This document shows, piece after piece, positions 1-11,517 of a stretch of DNA of 64,000 bases (its first letter is position 1; every line of letters starts with the position of its first letter). The notes under the pieces were generated by a model. That model saw nothing but the letters and a program-made list of their open reading frames with translations. It was not told the DNA's origin and searched no databases. This stretch comes from Clarkia xantiana subsp. parviflora (lineage: Eukaryota; Streptophyta; Magnoliopsida; Myrtales; Onagraceae). The translations under genes and the position numbers were made by a program. The stretch spans positions 15,324,747 to 15,388,746 of the forward strand of contig JAPTYO010000011.1 in assembly GCA_036873135.1 (NCBI GenBank), read 5' to 3'.

Positions 1-15
1 CCAAGCGTCTGTTAA

Positions 16-358
16 AAATCAGTGAAATTTTAATTTCGATTAATTAACTACATTGAATCTTGAACGGTCCGAAATTTTAATTGTGATTAATTGCATACAC
101 TGAATCTTGAATGGTTCGAAATCAGGGAAATTTTAATTGCGATTAATCGCATACATTGAATCTAGAACGGTCCGAAATTTTAATTGCGATTAATTGTATA
201 CATTGAATCTTGAACGATTCGAAATCAGGAAAATTGTAATTGCGATTAATTGCATACATTGAATCTTGAACGTTCCGAAATTTTAATTGCGATTAATTGT
301 ATACATTGAATCTTGAACGATTCGAAATCAGCGAAATTTTAATTGTGATTAATTGCAA
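16..358. repeat. 103-bp tandem array made of two diverged ~51-bp halves
   Basis: The word AAATCAG recurs every 103 bases (near 18, 121, 224 and 327). Each 103-bp period contains two related halves that share GAAATTTTAATTGCGATTAA and CATTGAATCTTGAACG but differ at the junction (TCCGAAATT versus TTCGAAATCAG). This is a short satellite-like array with a two-unit higher-order period. It starts before the window, so its full length is unknown. Confidence 0.85.
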
Positions 359-1789
359 CTTAAAAACCCCTAGCTCCCTAGTGCAATCAATGTTATGGAG
401 TTAATGACTACAAAACCCTTAGCTCAAATGTCATAAATGTATCGATTAACGTAAAAACAAAATCATCAACTCCATATCCACTATATTATTATATTTTCTT
501 CCGAATTTATAATATATATAGATTAATGCGGTAATTACCTTAGAGTAGGTAGGATATTAATGAACGTTCTATCGGGAAACAACTAACAAAATTGACATTT
601 TTTTTACATACATTCCCCTTTCTTTAATATAAAAGTTCACGTTTTTATTTGTTTGTTTAATTGAAAGTTCTATTTGTTTGTTTAATTTTTTTTTTATAAT
701 GATGCATTTAATTAAAAAGTTTGAAGTCATTATTAATATTATTAGAGAATTCTATTCATACGTAAATTACATTTCCAAAATGTGCCTGTTATTCACAATC
801 TTTGAACCTGTCATCTTAAGATAAATTACCAAAAAAAAGTCATCTTAAGATAAACAAAACTAAATCCAACTGCCATCTACTTTGTATTATTATTATTATT
901 ATTATTTATATTGAAGGAGTAGATAATAGTTAATAATATAGTTAGAGAGTCAGTGATGTACTAAACTGCATCCTTTTGATGATCATGTTGCTTTTCGGAT
1001 GCGATGATTCTTGTGTAGTGTTGTTGCGAACGTGAAGTCTAGCTGCTTTCCTTTCCAGATCATAACTGCATTTTTTTAATAAAAATAAATTAAGAAAACC
1101 GCTTCCGTTATTTTCTCCTTTACCCTTCATTCCATTATTTTCCTTATTTCCAGGGTCTCTAGCTAAGCTAGCTGCTATTCGGTGTTGTACGTTTTAATTA
1201 TATATAATAATATACACAACTTGAGATTTATTTCATTTAGCAAATATTGCCCACACCGCTAGCTAGCTGTTTTAATGGATCACATCACACTACGTTTCTT
1301 AAAACATAAGTCATGAAAATACTCCACTCGAGGCTGGCTGGCTGCCTGGTGTTGTACTTGTGATTTTTTTTTAGTAAATGTAGTAAGGAAACCCATAATT
1401 TAAAGCGTTGAAATTTATACATTTTTGGAAAAATTAGCTTAGCTATTATTATTTCTTAAACTTAGCACATTTTATTTAAATACATTGACAATTTTTTTTT
1501 CTTTCAGGTATATGAAAATTGCGATGTATAATATAACCCGTCAATTGTTGATGAAAATTAAACACGTGTCACACCATTACTATTCTTTCAATGTTATATT
1601 TGTAGTTTGTTATAATGTTCGAATTGTATGTGTAGTATGTTATATATATATTGTTGATATGTGACGCACGCACCGCACTTAATTTGATGAAGAAATAGTA
1701 GAGTTTGGGAATGAAGTATAATAGTTTATGGAAGGGAAGATTTGATTAAGGGAGGGAGGGAGGGGTCTGTTTGGCAATTGACGTCGGTC
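359..1789. other. AT-rich intergenic stretch, no gene seen
   Basis: No convincing coding sequence is visible on either strand. The stretch contains a short TTA microsatellite near 887-906 and many poly-A and poly-T runs. The small minus-strand ORF at 942-1130 has no recognisable domain and low-complexity composition, so I treat it as chance. Confidence 0.5.
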
Positions 1790-1794
1790 AGCTG

Positions 1795-2225
1795 TGTAAG
1801 AATATATATTTAATGTTACAATATATATTCTAATTATGTGGCCAGATAATATTAATGAGTATAGATATATTGAATAATGTATTATATTATATTATATTAA
1901 TATATATCTTTATGGTATGATTTAATCTAGACCGTTCAATTGGTCACTTGATGGACGTACCAGATTAAAGGGTTAATATTATAAACGGTCCTCTCTCCCT
2001 GCCAGTGAATTGACGCAGAGAGATTAAGAGCAGTTCTCCATCAACTGGTCTCTGACAGAAGGATGGACAAGGGAGAGAAGTAGAACCGTTCTACAGAGAA
2101 GCACATCGACAGTCTAAGAAGATCAGAGGAATCGAAATCAGTACCGGTAAGTCATTCTTCACTATACTTTAATCCATATAAAGCATGATCAAGATTCTGG
2201 CAATTAGGGTTTATAAAAACTTACA
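1795..2225 (+). repeat. 5' LTR of the non-coding element
   Basis: It begins TGTAAGAATATATATTTAAT and ends TTACA immediately before the primer-binding site. The right copy matches it base for base over long runs, with scattered substitutions, so the insertion is fairly recent. The segment ending in GACGCAGAGAGATTAAGAG is shared by both LTRs. Confidence 0.93.
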
Positions 2226-2227
2226 TG

Positions 2228-2240
2228 TGGTATCAGAGCC
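2228..2240 (+). other. Primer-binding site, initiator-Met tRNA type
   Basis: TGGTATCAGAGCC lies two bases after the LTR end. This string is complementary to the 3' end of plant initiator methionine tRNA and is the usual priming site of many plant LTR elements. Confidence 0.9.
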
Positions 2241-3729
2241 TGAGTTGTTGATCATGATTTATGTTGGAATTACCATGTTTAAGTAATTGGTAACTGCGGC
2301 GATATATTTAATTAGTAAGGAACCGACCGTCGTAAATTTGTTCCTGGCCTGGGCTTTGAATTCGATCGCCATTTTAGTATCAATTTCCTAAACGAATTGG
2401 TGATGCCGACTTCCACGGTTTAGGTTGATTTTGTCGCATACGTATGGATTTTGAATTGTTTAATAATTGTGGATTGAATTGTGTTGATTGGTGGTTAGCT
2501 TTCTCATGGATATCAGATTATATCCCACTAGCAACTTGATACTATTCTCACGCATGCTAATTGCCACCTGTATCATGATTTGTTTTAATTCCTTCGTTGT
2601 GTTCTGATATGAGGATAATTGAATACATGTAATTCCTTCGCTATAGATTACGAATTGCTTCACCATATATATATATATATATATATAATGATATGATGAT
2701 TGCATACTGATGGCATGATTGTTAGCGGATAGAATTGTTATTCATGGAATTTGGTTAGCAATTGAAGGAATTTGATTTATCACCTAATGAAATTGGTTTT
2801 GTTGATTTGGAATTTTTTAATCAAATCTCTGATAGTGGAATTATTGTCTTCATCTCATTATGCTTCTCGATGAAATCAAATCGGTGACATGAGGCATTGG
2901 GGAGAGCGAGGAGTTGCATCTCGATTTGTCGCCCGAGTGGTTCGATCCGGGAGCAGAGACAGATTGCTACGGTTATGAATCCACCATGTAATATGTGATA
3001 AATCCTCCACATTATGACTGACTTTACAAAGACATTACGTGGATGAAAATGATCACGTATCTGCGAATCCGCTAAGTGGAGGGCTTTCAGAATTTCACGT
3101 ATGTATACTCTCCCTCTTTTATACAACTCATGATGATAGTATGCTAGATCAGTTTAAGAACAACACATACTAGCATGTATAGTATCTTGATAGTGGTTCC
3201 TAAAGTGATCAAATTAGAGTTTACCTATTTCATTCATTACGTGCCTTAAGGGTGATTAGAATCGCATGCTTATAATAATATGGATATACACCTAAATGAT
3301 GAATTTGGAGTGTGATAATGGTAGTCAATTGAGACTCCTATGCATGTGTTTATGGATTCTAAATCATGATGATGTTATTATTTATGCATGAGTGATGAAT
3401 GAATGACATATTGGATTATGTGATTCTAATTAGAAATTAAGGGTTGATTATGTTTCAATAATGAAGGATTTAGCAAGTTTGAATTAAGCATGAAAATGGT
3501 TATTGCATGAAAGATTACTTGCATTTGTTCCCTTGCTAAATGCTTCCGCTGCTCACTAAGGAAAAATACAGTTGTATGGTGTAAAACCATTATTTTATGG
3601 GTTAAATTTTATTTTAGCCAAACCTAATGTTCTCTAGTGATGTTTCAATATCATGATGATAACCATTACGTCAGGTTATAATTAGTTATTGACATATTAC
3701 TTTAAAGCCTATATGCATGACTTTATAGT

Positions 3730-4539
3730 TAGTTTCTAATCACCAAAGTGATTGAACTAGAATGATAAGGTTATGGTTTAATGAGACATTACAATCACCA
3801 TGACTTTATAGTTAGTTTCTAGTCACCAAAGTGACAGAACTAGAATGTGTTGTCATGCCTAAAGAAAATCATTTATTATATGCATGAACATATAATTTAA
3901 GTAGATTATTGTCACCAAAGTGGCTAATCTAGAATGTTTATTTTTTCATGCGTATAATACAATAGTAATGTCTAAAGAAAGATCAATAATTATGTGCATG
4001 AACTTGTATTTTAAGTAGATTATTGTCACCAAAGTGGCTAATCTAGAATGTTTATTTGTTTCATGCATATAATAAAACTGTCATTTATCCATGATAATAA
4101 TGAAATGCCTATTATTGTATACATGATTGGATAAATTAACATTTACAGGTTACTAGAATTTTAGGATTTACCCAAAGGTGAATCGATTTCTATAACTTGT
4201 AAACATGATGGGATAATTAAGATCTTTTGGTTCTGTATATTTGTATATCCAAAGATAACTTGTATATTTAACCGGTGATTTTCTTTAATTGTCCAATAAT
4301 GCTATGGAATTTAATTAAGATTTGTGTGCTATAGTCGTTGCCCAAAGGTCGGTTATAGTATACTTTGATGATTTCCAAATAATGTTATGGCATTTAATTA
4401 AGATTAGTGTATTGTAGTCGTTGCCCAAAGGTCGACTATGATATACTCTTATTGATTATCTGAATCTATAATAGTTTATTTACTAATTGGCATTTACTTA
4501 ATGATAGTATATTATAGTTGTTGCCCAAAGGTCGATTAT
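3730..4539 (+). repeat. Cluster of eight hairpins with a common CAAA loop
   Basis: Eight short inverted repeats share the loop CAAA: 3730-3759, 3813-3842, 3903-3930, 4017-4044, 4166-4183, 4329-4358, 4425-4448 and 4514-4539. Stems differ between copies yet still pair. Examples are AATCAC with GTGATT versus AGTCAC with GTGAC, and an outer TAGTCG with CGACTA versus ATAGTTG with CGATTAT using G-U pairs. Several have a second outer stem (TAGTT/AACTA, AGATTA/TAATCT). The pattern suggests RNA structure rather than protein coding. No known function is assigned. Confidence 0.7.
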
Positions 4540-4628
4540 GATATACTTTAAATGATTAGCTGATTCTTATTAGCTTAGCAGCTATTATAGTTAATTCGCA
4601 TGTATGTTCTGTTATTGTGTTTAATAGG

Positions 4629-6576
4629 TTTGACTTTCTAAACCGTGTAAGTCAGGTTCCACTAAAGTTACTAGATCCTGACTTAACACAATTAAACAGT
4701 ATCCTTATGGGTACACAACTTAAGTAGAAAGTCAAATCATAAAGTATAAACACGATACAATATAGTAAATCTTAAGTTTATGCGAATAATTTTGGTTTAT
4801 TCCACAAACAATAAAGAAAGAAATTTACGAAGTTTGTGGATGAAAGTACAAGTTATGTAATAAGTCACTCGTATGTACAAACCTACAATCTCTAAGATTT
4901 GAGTTGTAAAGTTTGTAGAAGTTTGAGTTGGCTAACTTATGGAGCAAGATTAAAGACCTTAAGGATGACTAGAGACAACTCAATATTTATGAGAGCACTA
5001 CAAGGTGTTCATTATGTGATATTGGGTTAGCTCGTATGTTTATGAAGAATAAGGAAGTCACATGTCAACCATGCATAAAGGAGTGCTGCTAAAAGGTTAG
5101 TGCAATTGTTTTTCATACATGAATAAAATGTAATATTTCGTATATCTCGCTTATTGCATGATTATTTATACGGAAAATTAATAAGTGTCAAGAATAGGGG
5201 GATAATTGTATATATTCTTGCACTTATGAATTTAAGCTTATTAGTGTTATTCATGTCATGACTATATCTGTTTGCTGAGTGATTTTCTTGATGAAAAGTA
5301 AGCTATTAGATAGAAACGTGAAAACTTATAATGTCTTTATGTGTGGTGACTTTCATGAGAAATGTATAAAAGTATGATATGACATTTAGTTCATTAGTAA
5401 GACTCATCAAAAGAACATGTCATATATTTGTGTATACTATGTTATACATTTATGAAAATAGTATTGTGGGAAATATAATCGGACTTTGAAAGTTACAGTT
5501 AAGAGTTAGACAAGTAAATCTTCTTTACCCATTAATGACATTAAGTTGTGGATGTATGAGTTAAGTCTGAGATCCCATAAAGGCAATTCCAACCTTTTAT
5601 TGATTTGTGCGTTGGAAGGGAGCTTGGTTAAGACACCGTTATGTTTGAGGTTGTCTAATAAAAGTAAAGTAAATGTTTATGAACCACATTAAAGAATGGA
5701 TTCTTGAATGAAATGTTTACTGTGGAGTAGCATTAAAAGATCCAAAGGGTATAAAGACTTACTTTCTTAACTGAAGTCCGAAAATTGTAGAAACCAGTTA
5801 TGTTAATCTTAAGAATAATGAAATTAGTGGGAGTGTCTGAATAATAAGTTGTGGATATTATGGTAAATGATAGACATTGTCTATTTGTATGAATACATTA
5901 TTCACATGGATTAGAATATAGTTCCATCAGTTGAATGAAAATTTCAACATAAGGGATAATGTTCGAAAGACATGATACTTCATAAAGAAAGAAAAGTATA
6001 ATCATCTGATAAAGTTAAATCATTTAGAATAACATTAGGAAAACTTGTTATTCTGGAAGTTGGTTTACTTGTAGGATTCAGATATTAGTAAATATTTTTT
6101 TCGGTTTCATTCCCACAATATATTATGTTATGAAGTTTATATTTCTCAATTAATGAATTGTCATTTTAGAAATCAATTTATAGGATAAAATAAATGTTTC
6201 CCACGAATGGTTTAGTAAGTTACTTTAGAGTCGTATGAACCGTAAGATTAGTGGGAGTATGTAAATATTTTACCTGTATAATTGATTATTTCTTGCTCAC
6301 ATTTAAATGATTATGCATTATTTCTCTCTGGAGTTAAGATGAAAGTTAATGTGAGAGACAATTTATGTGACAAAGATTAAATTAAAATTTTAATCTAGTC
6401 ACAGTTACAGTTGGATTGTCTCAGAAAGCTCACATTGAAATGATCTTAAAGAGGGAGTATAATTCGCAAATGCTGCAAATAAAGTCCTAATGCACCTACA
6501 AGAACATGTAAATGCATTTATGTTCGTGTAGATTCAGATTTAAGGGATATCGTGACAGTTGAAAGTCCACTTTCAA
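4629..6576 (+). other. Further long inverted repeats in the non-coding interior
   Basis: Perfect or near-perfect stems continue after the CAAA cluster. They are 4629-4640 with 4725-4736 (12 bp) enclosing 4648-4656 with 4677-4685 (9 bp); 4801-4809 with 4832-4840; 4876-4888 with 4904-4917; 5181-5196 with 5213-5227; 5360-5369 with 5442-5451 (10 bp) enclosing 5377-5385 with 5417-5425 (9 bp); 6026-6034 with 6046-6054; 6496-6514 with 6515-6531; and 6559-6566 with 6569-6576. AT-rich sequence gives short inverted repeats by chance, but the length and nesting here exceed that expectation. Confidence 0.6.
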
Positions 6577-6959
6577 TTATTTGTTCCTTTTATGTGTTGG
6601 AGCAGTATTATAGAAAAGTGGTAATTATCTGTTGTTATCAATAAAGTAAAGTAAGGTTTTAGCATGTTTTATCATGCATTAAGGACTGTGGGACTTATTT
6701 CAGGGCTTGAGGTTGTCGACACCGTTACCAAGTCGCTGAAAAATTTATCGTAATAACGCCACAGTTATTTCTTCGTCAAAACGACAAGCATTAAAAGGTG
6801 CAAACTTATGGAATGAAAGTTTATTGTCGTTAAGAAGAAAGTTCAGAAACAAGAGTGTATGTCTATATAATGGCCAAGCTGACAATGGTGTATTTAAATG
6901 AATGTTTACAACTAATGACATTAAAGAAGCATGCAAATAATGGGTCTTAGTTGTAAAGT

Positions 6960-6960
<1 letters not shown>

Positions 6961-6990
<30 letters not shown>
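6961..6990. repeat. (GAT)10 microsatellite
   Basis: An uninterrupted GAT/ATC trinucleotide run inside the non-coding element. It produces a poly-Ile stretch in a spurious minus-strand ORF. Confidence 0.95.
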
Positions 6991-6991
<1 letters not shown>

Positions 6992-7338
6992 TTTGACACT
7001 CTGAGCTCAATGATATGTTTCTGACTCCAATGTTTTCCTGTTAATTATGATTGTGTACACAAAATGTTTATGATAACGGGAAAACCTTATGCAAAGCCTT
7101 ACTTGGACCCTAATGTGTTTATAAATATTAGTTACAGGCTTACATTTGATAAGATGTAACTGTCGTGGTATATGGAAGGGAGTATGCTGCTTAAATAAGT
7201 GTACGACCGCCATAACCCGCATTTACAGATTATTGAATGTAAGTGATTATGATGAACGGAAAGATTAGATTTTACGCGCGCCTTATGTTATTCCATAAAG
7301 ATGTAAGACTTATGTGATTATCTGGCCAAGTGGGAGAA

Positions 7339-7768
7339 TGTAAGAATATATATTTAATGTTACAATATATATTCTAATTATGTGGCCATATAATATTAAT
7401 GAGTATAGATATATTGAATAATGTATTATATTATATTATATTAATATATATCTTTATGGTATGATTTAATCTAGACCGTTCAATTGGTCACTTGATGGAC
7501 GTACCAGATTAAAGGGTTAATATTATAAACGGTCCTCTCTCCCTGCCAGTGAATTGACGCAGAGAGATTAAGAGCAGTTCTCCATCAACTGGTCTCTGAC
7601 AGAAGGATGGACAAGGGAGAGAAGTAGAACCGTTCAACAGAGAAGCACATCGACAGTCTAAGAAGATCAGAGGAATTGAAATCACTACCGGGTAAGTCAT
7701 TCCTTTTATATCTTTTCCCTCATAAAGCATGATCAAGATCCTGGCAATTAGGGTTTGTAAATCTTACG
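7339..7768 (+). repeat. 3' LTR of the non-coding element
   Basis: It starts with the same TGTAAGAATATATATTTAAT as the left LTR and ends TTACG instead of TTACA, a single terminal change. It is preceded by the purine tract ending GGGAGAA and followed by the duplicated target AGCTG. Confidence 0.93.
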
Positions 7769-7773
7769 AGCTG

Positions 7774-9247
7774 AGCTAGCTAAGGAGGAGATAGAGTGGA
7801 CTTGTCTTCTCCAACTGTTTGTTGCTTGCCTTGCAGCTGCTCCTCTGGTTTCCAAGCAAGCAATTACGCGCTTTTCCATCGCCTGGCCAACACGTGTCAG
7901 GAGCGTTGGCTTCCCTTTTTGGTTATTTGTGTTCCAATTCTACTAATCTTTATCGTAATCCCTTATCACATGCTTGGCTTGGCACGACCGACAAGCAACG
8001 AGAGCCGTCCATTTGGTGCAATAGAATCACCCACGCTTCAAGCTTTAGCCGACACCTGTCTTCTGTTACGAATTAAGGTGGCCAGTCGAGGCGGTTTTAA
8101 TTTCCAGTTAGGCGGGAAACGAAAGGAAATAAGAAAGAGACACTATCTAATCTACTATCTCTTTACCAAAAAAAAATAAAAAATCTACTATCTAACTACG
8201 TACATATAGATATTTAACTACAGGGGTTGTTCTGCTCTTAGAACTAAGTTCAGGGTGTAATATGTCATTACGACAAGTACTGTAATTAGGCTTGATAACA
8301 CATAAATGGGAGTAGCGCCTGAGGAACTTTCTGGCATGCTCTAGAAGCATAATGCTTCTGGAGCCACAACGGACTAGTTTGTACATAATAAAATAATGAG
8401 AACCACTTAGTATAATTACTCAGTCTGGTTCAATAACAACTTATCAGTTGTCCCTGTTTTAATAGGGAACGTTAGGTTATATTATTTTTTTACCGTGTAG
8501 TTTCCATCTCCATACTTCAACGCCATTCCATCTGCTACCAAACCTACTCGGCAAATTCATGCGACCTTCTAAAAACGAAGTTTCATCAACTTTCAATTTT
8601 CTGGAAAAAAAAATTGGAGGTGGGTTATTTTTCATGTAGGAATGTGTTGCAGTTGTCATGAAGATCTATGCCACTCCGTCGGCAACCAATCCCTAACACT
8701 TTCATGGCCACCCATCCGAAACACAAGGGTCGCCTCTCTTGCATCCTCTTTTATGTACGTCTTTTTTGGAGATTACAAGTGTAACTCATTTTTTTATTCC
8801 CTTGCATGTGTAATTGAGAATTTGGCAAACAGATAAATTAATTGTGCAATTTGAGTTAGCAAAAGAAAATCAAGCAGGGATTTAGGCAAAACCAACATAC
8901 TTAATGGAGTTGACCGAAAGGTTTCAATATCCACACACTATAAATGGTTAGCTAGCACATAATTGATACTTCTCTGATGATTCAATAGCTTATGAAGCGA
9001 GGTATTTTAGGCTGCTCTTGTTCTTTCTTCGACATATCCTATGAGTATCCATCATGGATCAATAAGTTTCTTCATATGATTAAGAAACTATGAATTGTAT
9101 ATATTAACATAAAATAATTGAATCTTTATCATAAAATACTACTCAAGGTATGAAACTATATATTATATAATTTAGGTACTTAGTTCTTTATTAGACTGCT
9201 AATTGAGTGTCATGTCAGCAATTACTAATTTGATTGGACCGTTAAAC
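7774..9247. other. Single-copy-looking stretch without a supportable gene
   Basis: The stretch contains a 127-codon plus ORF (7796-8179) with one hydrophobic segment but no recognisable family, and a few shorter ORFs. I found no terminal repeats or paired duplications here. The 127-codon ORF starts 28 bases after the LTR and could be chance or a decayed gene end; I do not call it. Confidence 0.4.
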
Positions 9248-10004
9248 CACTACAAGAAAAAAAAACGATTTTACCTACAAGTCAAATCAGTCGGAATCTA
9301 AACGGAGATGGCCTGTTCCGGTCGTTTTCCGTATACGACCTCTCGTTAAAATGATAGCAGGGTCTCGGCCAGGAACGTTCCTGACGAGTAAAATCGGTCG
9401 GGAATATTTGCTGAGGGGAAACATCAGTCGGGAAAAGGATGGTACATTAAGTCTGTCGTTAAATTCCCCGACCGAAGTCCTGCCGCTGTTAGGATGGCAG
9501 CAGAGGCCTGGGAGGTTGCGCTTCCGCCCTCTCGACTCGAGATGGCCGTTGCTAAAACTTTCCTAGGGAGCTGTAGCATGGTGCTACTGAATATGCGTCT
9601 TTAATTGCACTTTCACTCCCCAAATATAACCTGCCTCATAACTTTCCACCCCATTCATCAAACGGAGTTTGTACCAACGTTGTGCAACCATCGGGTACAT
9701 TTCTCGTGGTAGTATCTACAGTTAAAAGTGTCGACATTTGTTCATGTTTGTAAATCCCCAAACTGAGATGACTATTGTATATAGCTCTACGACTAAACAA
9801 AAAGTAAAACCAACCTTAAGTTCTTACGAATTCATTGTTGTAGTTTTCTTTAAACCGCACGCAGAACGGGGGAATAATCCGTCAACCTTCCTTTCCATCT
9901 ACCTTTTACTGGGGACGAATCCCTGTGTCTATCCAGGGTCGCTCCGAAGACCAGGGCAAGTATGCTTTGTCGGCTTTCCGGTGGAAGACGTTGCGCCATG
10001 GATC
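9248..10004 (+). mobile_element. Left end of a CACTA (En/Spm) DNA transposon, truncated
   Basis: The sequence CACTACAAGAAAAAAAAACG at 9248 is the classic terminal inverted repeat of plant CACTA elements. It is followed by subterminal repeats of the type CGGTCGGGAA and CAGTCGGGAAAA (9275-9470), also typical of the group. The element runs into an LTR at 10005, and I did not find the matching right end (which should read TTCTTGTAGTG) anywhere in the window. The remaining sequence 9570-10004 has no transposase motif. Confidence 0.7.
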
Positions 10005-10593
10005 TGTTAGCATATGGTGATTGGGCGCCGTAAATGGAAGCCCATTAATATGTATATGTTACTTGAGACAATTGGGTAAATGTGACACTAGGGAAATTGG
10101 GCTAGACCCAAATCCCAATTGATATTAGAGGCCCAAAATTGGGCCTCCCTTATACACTAGGCCGGCCGAAACTAGTGAGTGGGCAAAGTGGACTTTTGTC
10201 CACTTTGCTCTTCCTATAAATAGGGGGAGTGTTAGGGGTTTTATAAGGGTAATCCATATTCCTCCTTTGTGGTAATTTGAGAGAAAACCATTCCTCCCTA
10301 AATACACTGTTTCAGCCGAACCACCTCCTTCACCAAGGGTGTGTCAATTTGCTTTGAGCAAACACTCCAGAGATCTGTCCCTGCCAAGATTCGACCAGAG
10401 GCTTTGCTGTGGAGACTACCGCGTAGGGCTTCCTTAACAAGAACCTCTATGGGTTCCGTCCGGTGGATTGAGAACTCCCTCAGCAAGATCTTGGGAAGCG
10501 ATTAAGGTATGTGCACATCTTCCGCTGCGTAATTGTGATTACTAGCATGTATCGTATTTAAGTTTTCGTAGTATTTAGCAATGTAATCCAACA
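10005..10593 (+). repeat. Copia-type LTR (plus orientation), L1
   Basis: It starts TGTTAGCATATGGTGATTGG and ends AATCCAACA, followed by a primer site TGGTATTAGAG (10595, one change from the Met-type site). It contains a TATA box (TATAAATA, 10215-10222) preceded by an 11-bp hairpin (10183-10208). It is homologous to the minus-strand LTRs at 10918, 29921, 30662 and 46528 but lies in the opposite orientation. Its five left-flanking bases, GGATC, find no partner. Confidence 0.85.
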
Positions 10594-10917
10594 GTGGTAT
10601 TAGAGAATGTGTTAGGAGTTCATGATTTTGATAAATTGATGTTCTTGATTTTAACATGTTGGCCGAAATTTTAAGTAGTGAAAATTTAAAAATTCCAATT
10701 TTTATAATTTTTGGTGCCGAAAATTTCATGATGTTCTTAGTAAAATTTGATGTTCATGATCTTCAAGAAAAACATGAATTTGATCAAAATCAAATTTTGG
10801 ATTGTAGATCTTAGTAAAATTTGATCTTGAAATTTGACCACTTATTTCCAATTACATGTTTCGGCCGAACCCTAAGAAAATTACAAGGTAAGTTTTTTAA
10901 TTTATTAGGTCCCACGT
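10594..10917 (+). other. Primer site and 5' leader of a Copia element, cut at 10917
   Basis: This is the beginning of the interior belonging to LTR L1. It carries the phrase GGAGTTCATGATTTTGATAA and a TTTCGGCCGAACCC block that also occur, reverse-complemented, in the leaders left of 29921 and 30662. It stops at the next LTR, so only about 320 bp of this element remain. Confidence 0.7.
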
Positions 10918-11517
10918 TATTAGATCACGGGGAGTAATCACTACGAAAACTAAATCATGGTACATGCTAGTAATCGAAATTACGCAGCGGAAGATTCGCA
11001 CATACCTCTACAGTTGTCCGTAGTCCCAAGATCTATGCAGGAGGGAGTTCATGATCCTCCGGTCGGCACACGTAGGGGTTCTTGTGAAGGAATCCCTACA
11101 TGGTATATTCTTCACAACAAAGTCTCTAATTGATTCTTGGCAAGAGACAGATCTCCGGAGTGTTTGCTCGAAGGCAAATTGGCACACCCTTGGTGAAGTA
11201 GTGGTTCGGCCAAAATATGGTGTTCTTGGTTGAAGGGTTTTCTCTCAAAACACCACTTGAATGGAATTGTGATTAACCCTAATAAAACCCCTAACTCCCC
11301 ATATATATAGGAGGAGTAAAGTGGACAAAAGTCCACTTTACTTCCACCCTAATTTCGGTCGGCCCATGCTTAGTATAGAGAGGCCCAATTTTGGGTCTCT
11401 CATGTCAATTGGAATTTGGGTCTGGCCCAATGTCCTAAAGTGACATGTACCCAATTAACTTAGGTAACGTATACATAATGGGCTTCCATTTACGGCGCCC
11501 ATCACCATATGCTTACA
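10918..11517 (-). repeat. 3' LTR of the minus-strand Copia element, L2
   Basis: On the minus strand it starts TGTAAGCATATGGTGATGGG and ends ATCTAATA (a TG-to-TA change of the usual terminus). Just to its right lies GCTCCCACTC, the complement of a purine tract GAGTGGGAGC, which identifies it as the 3' LTR. The upstream promoter hairpin is at 11316-11341. Confidence 0.87.

Larger units (their letters stand above)
1795..7768 (+). mobile_element. Complete non-coding LTR retrotransposon (LARD-like)
   Basis: Two direct repeats (1795-2225 and 7339-7768) bound a 5.1-kb interior. The flanks carry the same five bases AGCTG (1790-1794 and 7769-7773), a target-site duplication. A primer-binding site TGGTATCAGAGC follows the left LTR and the purine-rich AAGTGGGAGAA precedes the right one, which fixes plus orientation. 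The interior has no ORF resembling gag or pol in any frame; instead it is full of inverted repeats. This architecture matches large retrotransposon derivatives, which are mobilised in trans by a related autonomous element. I cannot tell whether the helper was Copia or Gypsy. Confidence 0.92.

Noticed and set aside
7796..8179. 127-codon plus-strand ORF with one hydrophobic segment
   Set aside because: No recognisable domain, overlapping ORF in another frame, position just after an LTR; chance cannot be excluded.
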